Under the pieces are notes generated by a model. It searched no databases, was not told the DNA's origin, and saw only the letters and a program-made list of their open reading frames with translations. A program made the translations under genes and the position numbers. DNA of 64,000 bases from Bryobacterales bacterium (GTDB lineage: Bacteria > Acidobacteriota > Terriglobia > Bryobacterales > Bryobacteraceae). Shown piece after piece: positions 9,036-17,737 of this stretch (positions are counted from its first letter, which is position 1; the number at the start of each line of letters is the position of its first letter). Where the stretch lies: assembly GCA_016789745.1 (NCBI GenBank), contig JAEUQF010000118.1, positions 1 to 64,000 of the forward strand, in the 5' to 3' direction.

Positions 9036-9868
9036 GGTTTCTTCTCTCCTTCTTCTTCCTGCTTGCGAACGAGCATGGTGGTTTCGAGCTTGACCTGGAT
9101 GTTGGACTCGCCGCCGGGAGTGACGGCCACCTGGCGCATCCACGGGCTATAGCCGGGCAGCACGAGGCGGATCTGGTGTTCGCCGGGCGGCAGTTTGAGC
9201 ACGGCGGGCGTGTTGCCCATGAAGCGCTCGTTGACGTAGATTTCGGCTTCGCCAGGGGCCGAACGCACGGTGACGGTGGACAGGTCTTCGGTGGTACGGG
9301 CCTCGGCGAGTTGGGGAACGGGCGGAGGGGGTTCGGGCGCGGCGCAGCGTTTGGCGGCGACGGGAGTTCCCTTCCCCGGCGTGACGGCGACGTCTTCGGC
9401 GAGATAGGCAGTGAGTTCGCGCCCTTGCGGGATGCTGACGTCTTTGCCGAAGACGAAGACCATGACAGGCAGAGCGGGCAGCGCGAAGAGGCTGTCGGAG
9501 GCGGAGACTTCGGCGCCATCGGGGTCGACACTGCCTCGGCGGACGGCGCGGAGCGCGGCGGGCCGGCCGGTGGGCAGGCAGACGGCCTGGAGGTCGATAT
9601 CGAGCTTGCCGTTGCGGCGCATGCGGCTGCGGCGTTCGGCGTTGGTGACGATGCCCCAGGCGTAGCTGCCGCGCGGGATGACGATGCGGTCGCCGGCGCG
9701 GACGTCTTCGGCGACCTCGAACTCGACGAGGTCGTTGATCTTGGCGGTGGCCGAGGAGACCCCGGCTTCCAGACGCAGCTCGACGGGCGTGTCCTGGGCG
9801 AGGAGCAGCGGCGAGGCCGCCGGCTCAGCCGCGAAGAGGACGCTCGTGAGTGCGGCAAGCAGGATCAC
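9032..9868 (-). CDS. Secreted PEGA-domain protein
   Basis: The 278-residue product starts at a GTG (9868) that overlaps the stop of the chimeric mini-ORF as GTGA. A signal peptide (ILLAALTSVLFAAEPAAS) is followed by a beta-rich region containing the IPRGSYAWGIVTNAERR stretch. From about residue 200 a PEGA domain follows: VTVRSAPGEAEIYVNERFMG, then LPPGEHQIRLVLPGY. PEGA domains are surface-associated beta modules found beside polysaccharide and S-layer proteins. The C-terminus is charged (KQEEEGEKKP). Its 5' end is duplicated 188 bp upstream (see the repeat at 9808-10114). Confidence 0.85.
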   Translation of the reverse strand: MILLAALTSVLFAAEPAASPLLLAQDTPVELRLEAGVSSATAKINDLVEFEVAEDVRAGDRIVIPRGSYAWGIVTNAERRSRMRRNGKLDIDLQAVCLPTGRPAALRAVRRGSVDPDGAEVSASDSLFALPALPVMVFVFGKDVSIPQGRELTAYLAEDVAVTPGKGTPVAAKRCAAPEPPPPVPQLAEARTTEDLSTVTVRSAPGEAEIYVNERFMGNTPAVLKLPPGEHQIRLVLPGYSPWMRQVAVTPGGESNIQVKLETTMLVRKQEEEGEKKP

Positions 9869-10114
9869 GGGATTGCGAGAGCCTCCGTCCAGATGCTGGG
9901 GTCTTCCTGGCTGCGGCGCCAGGCGGGGCCCAGGGGCGAGGTCGCGGGGCTGCAGTTGCGACGCTTCTGCTTGCCGAGGCGCTGGGCGTGAGTCCGCGGC
10001 GAGGCCGCCGGCTCAGCCGCGAAAAGGACGCTCGTGAGTGCGGCTAGGAGGATCACGGGGTTGCGAGGGCCTCCGTCCAAATGCTGGGGTCTTCCTGGCC
10101 GAGGCGCCAGGCGG
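9808..10114. repeat. Direct repeat (two 119-bp copies, 188-bp period)
   Basis: Positions 9808-9926 and 9996-10114 align without gaps, with about 8 mismatches in 119 bp (about 93% identity by eye). Each copy holds the 3' end of the GH18-like gene joined, through a GTGA overlap, to the 5' end of the PEGA gene. The arrangement is a tandem duplication across the gene junction. The 69 bp between the copies has diverged. Confidence 0.9.
9865..10056 (-). pseudogene. Chimeric 63-aa mini-ORF created by tandem duplication
   Basis: A GTG at 10056, overlapping the GH18 stop as GTGA, opens a 63-residue frame. Its first 18 residues copy the PEGA-protein signal peptide (ILLAALTSVLFAAEPAAS). Its last 14 residues (QEDPSIWTEALAIP) copy the C-terminus of the GH18-like protein. 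It ends at a TGA that overlaps the PEGA start, again as GTGA. The frame is intact and could be translated and exported, but its content is a duplication relic, so it is called a gene fragment. It may still matter by passing ribosomes on to the PEGA gene. Confidence 0.7.
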
Positions 10115-11093
10115 AGAAGCCGCGGAGTCCGTACTGTCGGGCCAGGGAGATGCGGCGGCGCACGCTATCGGCGTTGGAGAACCAGACTTCGTGCGCGGTG
10201 CCGGCGTCACGGACGCGGATAACGGGCTCCTGGTGCAGCAGGTCGAGCCGGGCTCCGGTCTTCCACTTCCAGGCCAGTTCCTGGGCTTCCATCCAGGTGC
10301 CGGTGGTGACGGCGGTGCCGGCCCAGCGGCGGTGATAGAGCGGGATGCCGAGCATGAGCTTGCCGGCGGGGACGACGTCCAGTATGTTGCGGAGGCAGGC
10401 TTCCATCCACTCGATGCCGGCGATAGGGCCCGGGGCCTCGGGGGAGGTGTACTGGTCGTAGGTCATCAAGGTGAGAAACGTGGAGGCTTTGGCGAGCCGC
10501 TGGTAGTCATAGGCGGAGGAGCGCTGGGTGGGCTTCCAGGCCAGGGCGCGGGCGGTGGCGGGGCCGGTACCGTAGATGGGCGATACAACGGCGATGCTGA
10601 GCGTCTTGCCTTTGGCGGCGAGGGCGCGGGAGAGGTTCTCCGAGAACGCGGCGTAGGGATCGCGGTCGGCGGCATCGAGGTTTTCGAAGTCGAGTTGGAG
10701 CCCGGCGTAGTTGTCGCGGACGGCGAGGCTGACGAGCTCTTCGACGAGGACGGGATTGGAGAAGGCGGCACGGGCGGCGTCGGGGCGGAAGTCGTCATTG
10801 ACGATGACCGGATGCAGGATGGCGCCGGATCTGGCGGCGAGGTCGCGAACGCGGTCATCGGCGGTATTGCGAAGCTTGCCGTCGGGCAGCACGTGAAGCC
10901 ACACCGGCGAGAGCAACTGCACGGCGCTGATGTTGCGTTCGAGCGAGGCGAAGGCGGCGTCCTCACCGAGGTAGTAGAAATGCGAGACAAGCGGGACGGC
11001 GGCAGCGGCGGGCGCAGCCGTGTCGTCGGCGGCGTAGGCGAGCAGGGCCGCGGGCAACAGGAGACGCAGTAGATGGCGGCTGGCGATCTTCAT
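10053..11093 (-). CDS. Secreted GH18/YaaH-like glycoside hydrolase of the exopolysaccharide operon
   Basis: The 346-residue protein has a signal peptide (about 1-21) and a TIM-barrel of the GH18 YaaH/SleL type. The active-site strand is YAGLQLDFENLD, where the final D-F-E supplies the catalytic Glu near residue 147. Later barrel strands are recognisable (FLTLMTYDQYT, LMLGIPLYHRRW, GLRGFSAWRLGQED). GH18-like domains act on GlcNAc-containing polymers, and PgaB of the PNAG system also carries a C-terminal hydrolase domain. The ATG overlaps the stop of the NodB-like gene (ATGA), so the two may be a split functional equivalent of PgaB. Polymer identity is inferred. Confidence 0.85.
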   Translation of the reverse strand: MKIASRHLLRLLLPAALLAYAADDTAAPAAAAVPLVSHFYYLGEDAAFASLERNISAVQLLSPVWLHVLPDGKLRNTADDRVRDLAARSGAILHPVIVNDDFRPDAARAAFSNPVLVEELVSLAVRDNYAGLQLDFENLDAADRDPYAAFSENLSRALAAKGKTLSIAVVSPIYGTGPATARALAWKPTQRSSAYDYQRLAKASTFLTLMTYDQYTSPEAPGPIAGIEWMEACLRNILDVVPAGKLMLGIPLYHRRWAGTAVTTGTWMEAQELAWKWKTGARLDLLHQEPVIRVRDAGTAHEVWFSNADSVRRRISLARQYGLRGFSAWRLGQEDPSIWTEALATP

Positions 11094-12958
11094 AGTTCGT
11101 CCAGGGCTACCAGGAAGACCTGGCTGCTTTCGCGCTTGAGCTTGGTGAACTCCAGGCGGAGGATTTCTTCGTCGGCGCGCAGCTCATACTGCGGCGGAGC
11201 TTTGCCGAGCATTTCCGAGAGGAGGCGCACTTTCTTGGGGCGATACGGCAGATGGAGGTCGACAACGTACTTGCCCATTTCGTCGCGGCCGCGATTGGTC
11301 ACCGAGACGCGGATGCGGTGCTGGTGAACGCGGGTGGCTTCGACGCGGATCTTCTCGCGGCGGGACCACCATTGGGCGAGGCCGTCGGCGGTGGTGAGCC
11401 AGGCATCGTCGCGGCGCATGCGGCGGAGCAGGCTGCGGAGGATGTGCTGGTTTTCCGGAGCGCCGAGGAGGTCTTCGCGGATGCCCATGGTGTAGATGCC
11501 GCCGAGGTAGCCGGCGAGTTCGAGATCGCGGACGAAGGGGTCGGCGAGATCTTCCTTCCAGGGGGTGGGACCGGTATAGGCGGCGACGATGTCGACGTCC
11601 TGGGCCCAGCCGGCGGGCAGGCGGGTGAGCTCGGCTCTACGGCCCATAAAGGAGCTGGCGCGGAATTCGATGAGTTCCGGCAGGGCGCGGTCATTCTCGC
11701 CGGAGTCGACCAGGTAGTGGAAGCCGGCACTGCGGAGGGCCATGAGAGTTTCCGGCCCAAACGCGGCCTGCGGCGGTTTGAAGCCGACCAACGGGATCTT
11801 TTCGGTATCGAGTTCGGCTTTGGCTTTTCTGAGGCGCTCGGCCTGTTTGACAAGGTTCTGTCCGGCGAAAGCCTCGGCGCTATCGCCGCTGGTGGCCAGT
11901 TCCACACGTTCGCGAAGGAGGGCGGCATCGGCGGGCCTGCGCAGCGCCGCGCCCGACTGGCAGAACAACGTGGCCGGCACCTGTTCCCGGGCGAAGACTT
12001 CGGAGGCTTTCTGGGCGGCTTCGAGATTGGCGCCGAACTCGCCATAGGGGATGGCGGCGACGGCCTTTTCGTCGGGCCAGGTTTGGGGCAAGGCGAGGGG
12101 TTGGCGGCCGGCCCATTGGAGCGAGGCGTGGAGGTAGCGCTCAAACAGAACGCGGGACTTGGCGTTACCGCTGAGGCGTTCGTTGAAGCCCATCCAAACG
12201 ACGCGGCCCTTGTTGACGGTGCGATGGACGCCGAGCGCGGCTTCGCTGGGCCAATCGACCGAGACGGGGCGCCAGTTGGCGTCGGACCAATAGATATCGG
12301 GGGCGTGACCGATGCCGACCGCAAGCACGTGTTGGGGCAAGGACAAGAGCAGGCCGGCGGGCACGTTGGCGGAGTAGAACTGGTTGCCACGGAAGCTGGC
12401 GTAGGTTTGCTCTTCGGGAGTGATGGAGACCACCTGGAGCAGGCCGGTGAGTTCATTGAGGAACTCCCAGCCCACCCATTCGTTCTTTTCGTCGCGGGCG
12501 CCGACCGGGCCAGTGGCGATGACGCTGTTGCCGGCTTCGAGGAAGGCGCGGATGGCCTGGCGCTGGTCCTTGTCGAGGCAGGTGGTCCAGGGGAGGATAA
12601 GGACGGTGGCCGAATCGCCGAGGCCGCGGGCGAGCTCGGCATCGGTGATGAGGCGGTGCTCGAAGCCAGCGCCATCGGCGAGGAAGTTCCAGAAGGCCGA
12701 GAGGTCGTAGTAGTACTCGGGGTGTTCGCCGGCGAAACCTGCGTTGATATCGCTGCGAAGCACGGCGACCTTCGGTTCGGCCATGTTGTCGCTGACCATG
12801 CGGAGGCGCTTCATGATGGGGAAGGCGCCGATGGTCTGGTCGACGATCTGCACGTAGACCAGGCCCTGGAGGGCGATGACAGGGACGACGAGCAGCGTCA
12901 GGTAGACGCCGAAGGGGCCTTTGAGGCCGAGCCAGGATTTGCCTGCCGCGTTCGCCAT
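11090..12958 (-). CDS. Membrane-anchored polysaccharide-deacetylase-like (NodB fold) protein
   Basis: The 622-residue protein has an N-terminal signal anchor (VYLTLLVVPVIALQGLVYV, about 18-36). A Rossmann/glutamine-amidotransferase-like domain covers about 60-260 (TVLILPWTTCLDKDQRQAI, then NSVIATGPVGARD). From about 300 a NodB-like region follows, recognisable by EQVPATLFCQSG and GFKPPQAAFG. The usual 'TFDDG' metal site is replaced by AIPYGEFG, so the two metal-binding aspartates are missing and classical deacetylation is doubtful. The C-terminus is beta-rich. It sits 6 bp after the small membrane protein and overlaps the GH18 gene, the position PgaB would take in a pga operon. Confidence 0.8.
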   Translation of the reverse strand: MANAAGKSWLGLKGPFGVYLTLLVVPVIALQGLVYVQIVDQTIGAFPIMKRLRMVSDNMAEPKVAVLRSDINAGFAGEHPEYYYDLSAFWNFLADGAGFEHRLITDAELARGLGDSATVLILPWTTCLDKDQRQAIRAFLEAGNSVIATGPVGARDEKNEWVGWEFLNELTGLLQVVSITPEEQTYASFRGNQFYSANVPAGLLLSLPQHVLAVGIGHAPDIYWSDANWRPVSVDWPSEAALGVHRTVNKGRVVWMGFNERLSGNAKSRVLFERYLHASLQWAGRQPLALPQTWPDEKAVAAIPYGEFGANLEAAQKASEVFAREQVPATLFCQSGAALRRPADAALLRERVELATSGDSAEAFAGQNLVKQAERLRKAKAELDTEKIPLVGFKPPQAAFGPETLMALRSAGFHYLVDSGENDRALPELIEFRASSFMGRRAELTRLPAGWAQDVDIVAAYTGPTPWKEDLADPFVRDLELAGYLGGIYTMGIREDLLGAPENQHILRSLLRRMRRDDAWLTTADGLAQWWSRREKIRVEATRVHQHRIRVSVTNRGRDEMGKYVVDLHLPYRPKKVRLLSEMLGKAPPQYELRADEEILRLEFTKLKRESSQVFLVALDEL

Positions 12959-12964
12959 GGGGAT

Positions 12965-13207
12965 CTAGTTCGCCGGCTCGTAGGGTTTGAAGAAGCGCGG
13001 CCGTGCCGGTTCGGGGATGGGGGCCGCGGCGGCTACTGGTGTTGGCGCCGGGGCGGGAGCCGGGGCATGGACGGAGGCTTTCTTGCGCTGCAGCTTGCGA
13101 TGCTCGCGGATGCGGAAGAGCATGTAGCTGGCGAAGGCAAAGACGACGCTCGCGAGGGTGGCCACCAGGACCAGGGTTGCCAATAGGGAGTAGAGTTCGA
13201 TGTTCAT
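12965..13207 (-). CDS. Small membrane protein with Pro/Ala-rich tail (PgaD-position)
   Basis: This 80-residue protein has one strong transmembrane helix (LLATLVLVATLASVVFAFAS, about 8-27), a basic stretch (RIREHRKLQRKK) and a Pro/Ala-rich cytoplasmic tail ending in PRFFKPYEPAN. It lies directly after the PgaC-like synthase with a 9-bp gap. In pga and ica operons a small membrane partner (PgaD/IcaD) assists the synthase; the same role is inferred here from size, topology and position, without sequence recognition. Confidence 0.75.
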   Translation of the reverse strand: MNIELYSLLATLVLVATLASVVFAFASYMLFRIREHRKLQRKKASVHAPAPAPAPTPVAAAAPIPEPARPRFFKPYEPAN

Positions 13208-13216
13208 CGCGGTTCC

Positions 13217-14530
13217 TTAGATGCGGCCCATGCGTTGCTGCGTGAACCAGCCCATACGGACATTGAACAGTTCGTCGAGGGTGGCAAAGAAGCGCATGCC
13301 GTCGACAAAGGGAATGAAGAACAGCCGGTACAGGATGGCGTAGAAGGCGAGGCGGAGGTCTTCCTTCTCGCGAGCGATGCAGTAAACGGCGGCCACCATG
13401 TCGAGGATGGTGAGTTCGGTCCACCAGAGGAATACCAGCGACGACAACCCGCCGCTGAGCGCCATCAGGAAGAACAACCCGATGCCGCAGAAATCCATGG
13501 CGACCAGGGCCACCGATTCGAAGACCATGTTCCAGAGCATGAGCCAGGCGATGGGGTCCTGGGTGGGCTTCCAGAGTTGGGCGCGGTGTTTCATGAGGGC
13601 CTGGAGAATGCCGCGGCCCCAGCGATAGCGCTGCTTGAAGAGGGCTTCGACTTTTTCCGGGGCTTCGGTCCAGGCAATGGCGTTGGCCTCGTACTTGATG
13701 CGCTTCCCGGCGATCATCATGCGGAGGGTGAGATCGCAGTCTTCGGCGAAGGTATCGCTCAGGTAGCCGCCCATCTCTTCGAGGACCGACTTGCGAAACA
13801 CGCCGATGGGTCCGGGGATAACGGTGATGCGGCGGGTGAGGGCCTGGGCGGAGCGGATGAGGTTGAGGCCTTCGATGTATTCGAGCGCCTGGAGGCGGGT
13901 GAGCATGTTCAGGCGGTTGGCGATCTTGACGTTGCCGGCAACGGCGGCGACTTCCGGGTCGGCAAAGTGCTTGACGGCTTCGCGCAGGGTTTGCGGTTCG
14001 AGTTTGGAATCGGCATCGGTGCAGAGCACGAGTTCGCCGCGGGCGCGGCTGATGCCGTTGTTGAGCGCGGTGGACTTGCCGCCGTTCGGTTGGGTGATGA
14101 CAGTGAGGCGCGAGCCATACATCTGGCGCAGCTTGCAGGCGCGCTCATAGGTGTCGTCGGTGGAGCCATCATCCACCACCATCACTTCGAAGGCCGGATA
14201 GTCCATGTTCATGGCGCCGTGAATGGAAGACTCGATGACCGGGCCTTCATTGTGGGCCGGAAGGATCATCGTCACCATGGGATAGTCCTTGAGATCCACG
14301 GTCTCGCCAACGGTTTCGAGGTGCTGCAGGAAGGCCATCAGCAGCAGCGTGGCGTAGCGGAAGATGAGCATCAGCAGGAAGACGAAGAAAATGGCTCCGG
14401 CCACCTGGAGGAAGGCGTCGGTGACCACCATCAGCGAGAGGTAGATATCGAAGTAGATGGCGGCGGCCAGCCCCAGGAAGAAGCAGATTGTGGCGGCGAT
14501 GACCAGGCCTTGTAAGATGCGTCGAACCAT
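13217..14530 (-). CDS. Processive family 2 glycosyltransferase, PgaC/IcaA-like
   Basis: The 437-residue inner-membrane synthase has two N-terminal transmembrane segments (about 5-60), a cytoplasmic GT2 domain and three to four C-terminal segments. GT2 signatures are all present: MILPAHNEG, VVDDGSTDDT (nucleotide-binding Asp), NGGKSTALN, TDADS (DxD-like), the catalytic-base motif AEDCDLT and the processivity motif QRYRWGRG. This set matches PgaC/IcaA N-acetylglucosaminyltransferases and related beta-glycan synthases. It is the catalytic core of the operon: TPR porin upstream, small PgaD-like protein downstream. The actual sugar is not provable from sequence. Confidence 0.93.
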   Translation of the reverse strand: MVRRILQGLVIAATICFFLGLAAAIYFDIYLSLMVVTDAFLQVAGAIFFVFLLMLIFRYATLLLMAFLQHLETVGETVDLKDYPMVTMILPAHNEGPVIESSIHGAMNMDYPAFEVMVVDDGSTDDTYERACKLRQMYGSRLTVITQPNGGKSTALNNGISRARGELVLCTDADSKLEPQTLREAVKHFADPEVAAVAGNVKIANRLNMLTRLQALEYIEGLNLIRSAQALTRRITVIPGPIGVFRKSVLEEMGGYLSDTFAEDCDLTLRMMIAGKRIKYEANAIAWTEAPEKVEALFKQRYRWGRGILQALMKHRAQLWKPTQDPIAWLMLWNMVFESVALVAMDFCGIGLFFLMALSGGLSSLVFLWWTELTILDMVAAVYCIAREKEDLRLAFYAILYRLFFIPFVDGMRFFATLDELFNVRMGWFTQQRMGRI

Positions 14531-14539
14531 GTGCCTTCC

Positions 14540-17500
14540 TTAACGGATCTCGATGCGATTGGGATTGACGGCGGGCATGGCCGGCGTCCAGAAGTTGCTC
14601 ATGCCGAAGTCGAGGATGCCGGTGCTGTAGACGGGCGATCCGAAGCTGCTGCTACGGCCGCGGCCGTAGCGGTAGCCGAGGCGGAGGGTGAGGTCGGGGC
14701 GGATGTCCCAGGCGATACCGGCGCTGAGCGAGAACTCGGCGACGTTGACGTTGACGTTATTGAACTGATTGATGCGGCCGTAGCCGAACTCCATTTCGCC
14801 GATGCTGCGAAGGCCGCGCGTCATGGGCTTTTCCCAGAAGTAGCGGAGGCCGGTGGTGCCGTAGAAGCGCGGCGAGAAGTAGAGCGGCGATTGATCGGTG
14901 AAGCCGGAGGCGCGGATGAAGTAGCCGGCGGTCATCCAGGGCAGCACCTGGTAGTCGATGCGGGCGGCGGCGCGGCGCTGGATGTTGTTGTTGAACAGGC
15001 GTTCGGTGCCGCCGTCATAGCGGGCCACGCCGCCCGAACCCCACAGGCGCCAACGATCGCTGAGCGGCTGCTGGTAGCTGAGCAGGACGCCGGTTTGTTG
15101 GATGCCGGCGAACAGGGAGCCGACGGTGTTGACGTCGAAGACGGCGTCGCGCCGGACGAGGCTGAGCATGAGGGTGGAGAGAGGTTTGGGGCTGAAGGCG
15201 AGTTCGGCGCTGGCGTTGAGGCTGGTGCGCTGGGACATGGCGTCGAGGCGCATGGCGGCCACTTCGCCGGTTAAGGAAAACGCGCGGTTGGGCATCAGTT
15301 CAAAGCGCACGCCGCCTCCCAGGGTGGACACGGTGCCGTTAGCTCCGCAGACGGATTCCGATACGGCCAGCACGGACTCGCCGGCATTGGACGCCGCGGC
15401 CTGTCCGGTGCCGCAGTAGCCGCCGCCCACTTCGCGGTACTGGCGGAAGTAGCCGTGGCGCACCAGGGGCGACAGCTTCAAGCCGCCGCGGAAGGGGATG
15501 CCGACTTCGGCGGTACTGATCTGGCGGCCGAAGTCGTCCGAGTCATGGAAGTTGTTGGTGGTTACCTTGAGGGAAGGCGATACGGCGGGGACGATTTCGC
15601 TGAGTCGCTGGCGGGCGATCTGGTGGCCGGGATCGCGGGCGAGCAGTTCTCGGTAGGCGCCGTAGACCTCGAAGCGGTCGTCGCCGCGGGAATCGGCGAT
15701 GGCTGTCTTGCCGAACAGGGCCTGGGTATTGTTGGGCTGTGACTTCAGCACCTGTTCGTACTCGGCTTCGGCGGCCTGGTAGCGGCCGGACCAGCGTTCG
15801 AGTTCGGCTAACTCCAGGCGGGCGGTGAGGTCGCGGGGGTAGCGTGAGAGGTATTCGTGATAGGCCTGAACGGCCTTCGGTGCCTGCTTGTTCCAGCCGT
15901 AGAGGCGCGCAGTGGCGAGTTCGACGTCCCAGGTGGCGCCGTGCTCAGAGGCAAACTGGCGGTAGGCGGAGATGGCCTCTTTGTACTTGCGGGCGGAGGC
16001 CAGACGCTGCGCGGCTTCCAGATCCTGGCGGCGCTTGGTGTTGTTGACGGTGGCGAGAGCCTTTTTGCCGGTGGGGTTGTCAGGATCAAGCTGCAGCAGT
16101 CGCTCCACAAAGGGGCGGGCCGAATCGAGCTGGCCATCCCACAGATGCGAGTTCACCAGGCCTTCGTAGTCTTCCACCTTGGCTTTGCCGGAGTTGACGA
16201 TGGTGGAGTAGGTTTCCCGCGCGGAGGCGAAGTCCGGCATGGAGATCTGGATGCGACCGAGTTCACGGCGGGCGACGAGGTCTTCGGGCTGCTTGTTCAG
16301 ATAGGCGGCGTAGTAAGGGACGGCATCGGCGGGCTGCTTGGACCATGCATGGAGGCGGCCCACCTGCAGTTGCAGCTTCTCGTCGGCGGGGAACTTCTTC
16401 AGGTAGGAGGTGAAGGCGTCGAGGGCGCCCTGGAAGTCGTTCTTTTCCTGTTTCGCATAGCCGGCCTGGAGTAGGACGAGGCCGGTGACGCGTTCGCGGC
16501 CCTCAATGGCGTCGGCATTGTTGGGGTCGGCGGCGAGGGCCAGATCATAGGCGGCCAGCGCGCGTTCGGGATGCTTGGTCTGCTCCAGGCTCTTGGCGAT
16601 GAGCAGGTCCACCATGATGTCCGGAGGCAGTTGCTTCTTGGCTTCGGCGAAAGCGGTGTAGGCTTCCTCAGACTTGCCGGACCAAAGCAGGGCACGGCCG
16701 TAGTTGAGGCGGGCGTTGGCGTCTTCCGGCTTCAGGTCCAGGTAGCGGCGATAGGCTTCGGCCGACTCAGGCAGACGGTCGGACCAGAACAGCACCTGAG
16801 CGAGGCCGAGTTGAGCGTCGGCGTCCTTGGCGTGCTTCTTGAGGTACTGTTCGAAGCTCATGGCACTGTCGGCATAGCGCTTGCCCCAGGAGTAGTTCAG
16901 AGCTTGGCGAAGACGGAAGTCGCCCTGGCCTTCGCGATCGGCAAGGATGCCGTAGTGGCGGGCGGCTTCCGGGAACAGCTTCTTGGTGCTGTAGATTTCG
17001 GCCAGCCGGAGGCGGGGCAGGACGAGGTCCGGCTTGGCTTCCACCAGCGGTTCCAGCAGCTTTTGGGCGTCGTCGTATTTCTTGGCTTTGATGAGGCGCT
17101 CGGCGGCAAGGAAGGTTTGGCCCGCGGCCTCGCGTTCGCGCGATTCGGCGCTGGGGGGCGGAGCGGGTACCGCAGGCATGCCCTGGGCGGCTGGAGGCGG
17201 GGGAGCTACGGCCAGTGCCAGAGCGGGCTCCTGTGCAGGCGCGGTGCCCGCTTTCGGAGCAACGGACGCCGCGCGCTTTTTGCGGTTAGGCTTGGCGGCA
17301 GTGTCGGCAGGCGGAGCCACGGGTTCCTGCGCCGCGGGTCCCACGCCTTGCAGCAGCCGTTGGGGATTCTCCCCCTTCAGCACCGCTTGGGCAACCTTCA
17401 CGGGGGAGCGGTCCGGCGTGGTGGGCGGGAGTGCCTTACGGCCCTTGTCGGCGGGCGTTTCGGTGACCGGACGGCGAGCGCCGGTGCGCGCTTCGTTCAA

Positions 17501-17737
17501 AGTGAGCGCAGGCTGCGATTCGGAGGGTTTGGCGGCGCACCGTTCGATGAGACGGGCGTAAGTGCGGTTACGGGGTTCGGCATCCTGCAGGCGATGCAGA
17601 ATGGGCAGCGCTTCTTTGCAGTTGCCGCGGCGCTGGAGTTCCAACGCGCGTGCCAGCGTGTCGGCGGCGTCGAGCGCGGCCGGTGCGAAGAGAGCTGCGG
17701 CGGCGGCCAGCAGCAGGGTGCGGCGATACTCAGCCAT
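14540..17737 (-). CDS. Outer-membrane exopolysaccharide export protein: TPR array plus beta-barrel (PgaA/BcsC-like)
   Basis: The start is the ATG at 17737, which gives the signal peptide MAEYRRTLLLAAAAALFAP and overlaps the regulator stop by 8 bp. The 1065-residue protein has a Pro/Ala-rich linker (about 75-200) and then some twelve TPR units to about residue 700 (typical lines DADAQLGLAQVLFWSDRLPE and PEDANARLNYGRALLWSGK). A C-terminal beta-barrel of about 330 residues follows, with alternating strands such as LTLRLGYRYGRG and a terminal FWTPAMPAVNP region. This is the PgaA/BcsC plan: a periplasmic TPR scaffold that binds modifying enzymes and an outer-membrane pore for the polymer. Confidence 0.88.
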   Translation of the reverse strand: MAEYRRTLLLAAAAALFAPAALDAADTLARALELQRRGNCKEALPILHRLQDAEPRNRTYARLIERCAAKPSESQPALTLNEARTGARRPVTETPADKGRKALPPTTPDRSPVKVAQAVLKGENPQRLLQGVGPAAQEPVAPPADTAAKPNRKKRAASVAPKAGTAPAQEPALALAVAPPPPAAQGMPAVPAPPPSAESREREAAGQTFLAAERLIKAKKYDDAQKLLEPLVEAKPDLVLPRLRLAEIYSTKKLFPEAARHYGILADREGQGDFRLRQALNYSWGKRYADSAMSFEQYLKKHAKDADAQLGLAQVLFWSDRLPESAEAYRRYLDLKPEDANARLNYGRALLWSGKSEEAYTAFAEAKKQLPPDIMVDLLIAKSLEQTKHPERALAAYDLALAADPNNADAIEGRERVTGLVLLQAGYAKQEKNDFQGALDAFTSYLKKFPADEKLQLQVGRLHAWSKQPADAVPYYAAYLNKQPEDLVARRELGRIQISMPDFASARETYSTIVNSGKAKVEDYEGLVNSHLWDGQLDSARPFVERLLQLDPDNPTGKKALATVNNTKRRQDLEAAQRLASARKYKEAISAYRQFASEHGATWDVELATARLYGWNKQAPKAVQAYHEYLSRYPRDLTARLELAELERWSGRYQAAEAEYEQVLKSQPNNTQALFGKTAIADSRGDDRFEVYGAYRELLARDPGHQIARQRLSEIVPAVSPSLKVTTNNFHDSDDFGRQISTAEVGIPFRGGLKLSPLVRHGYFRQYREVGGGYCGTGQAAASNAGESVLAVSESVCGANGTVSTLGGGVRFELMPNRAFSLTGEVAAMRLDAMSQRTSLNASAELAFSPKPLSTLMLSLVRRDAVFDVNTVGSLFAGIQQTGVLLSYQQPLSDRWRLWGSGGVARYDGGTERLFNNNIQRRAAARIDYQVLPWMTAGYFIRASGFTDQSPLYFSPRFYGTTGLRYFWEKPMTRGLRSIGEMEFGYGRINQFNNVNVNVAEFSLSAGIAWDIRPDLTLRLGYRYGRGRSSSFGSPVYSTGILDFGMSNFWTPAMPAVNPNRIEIR

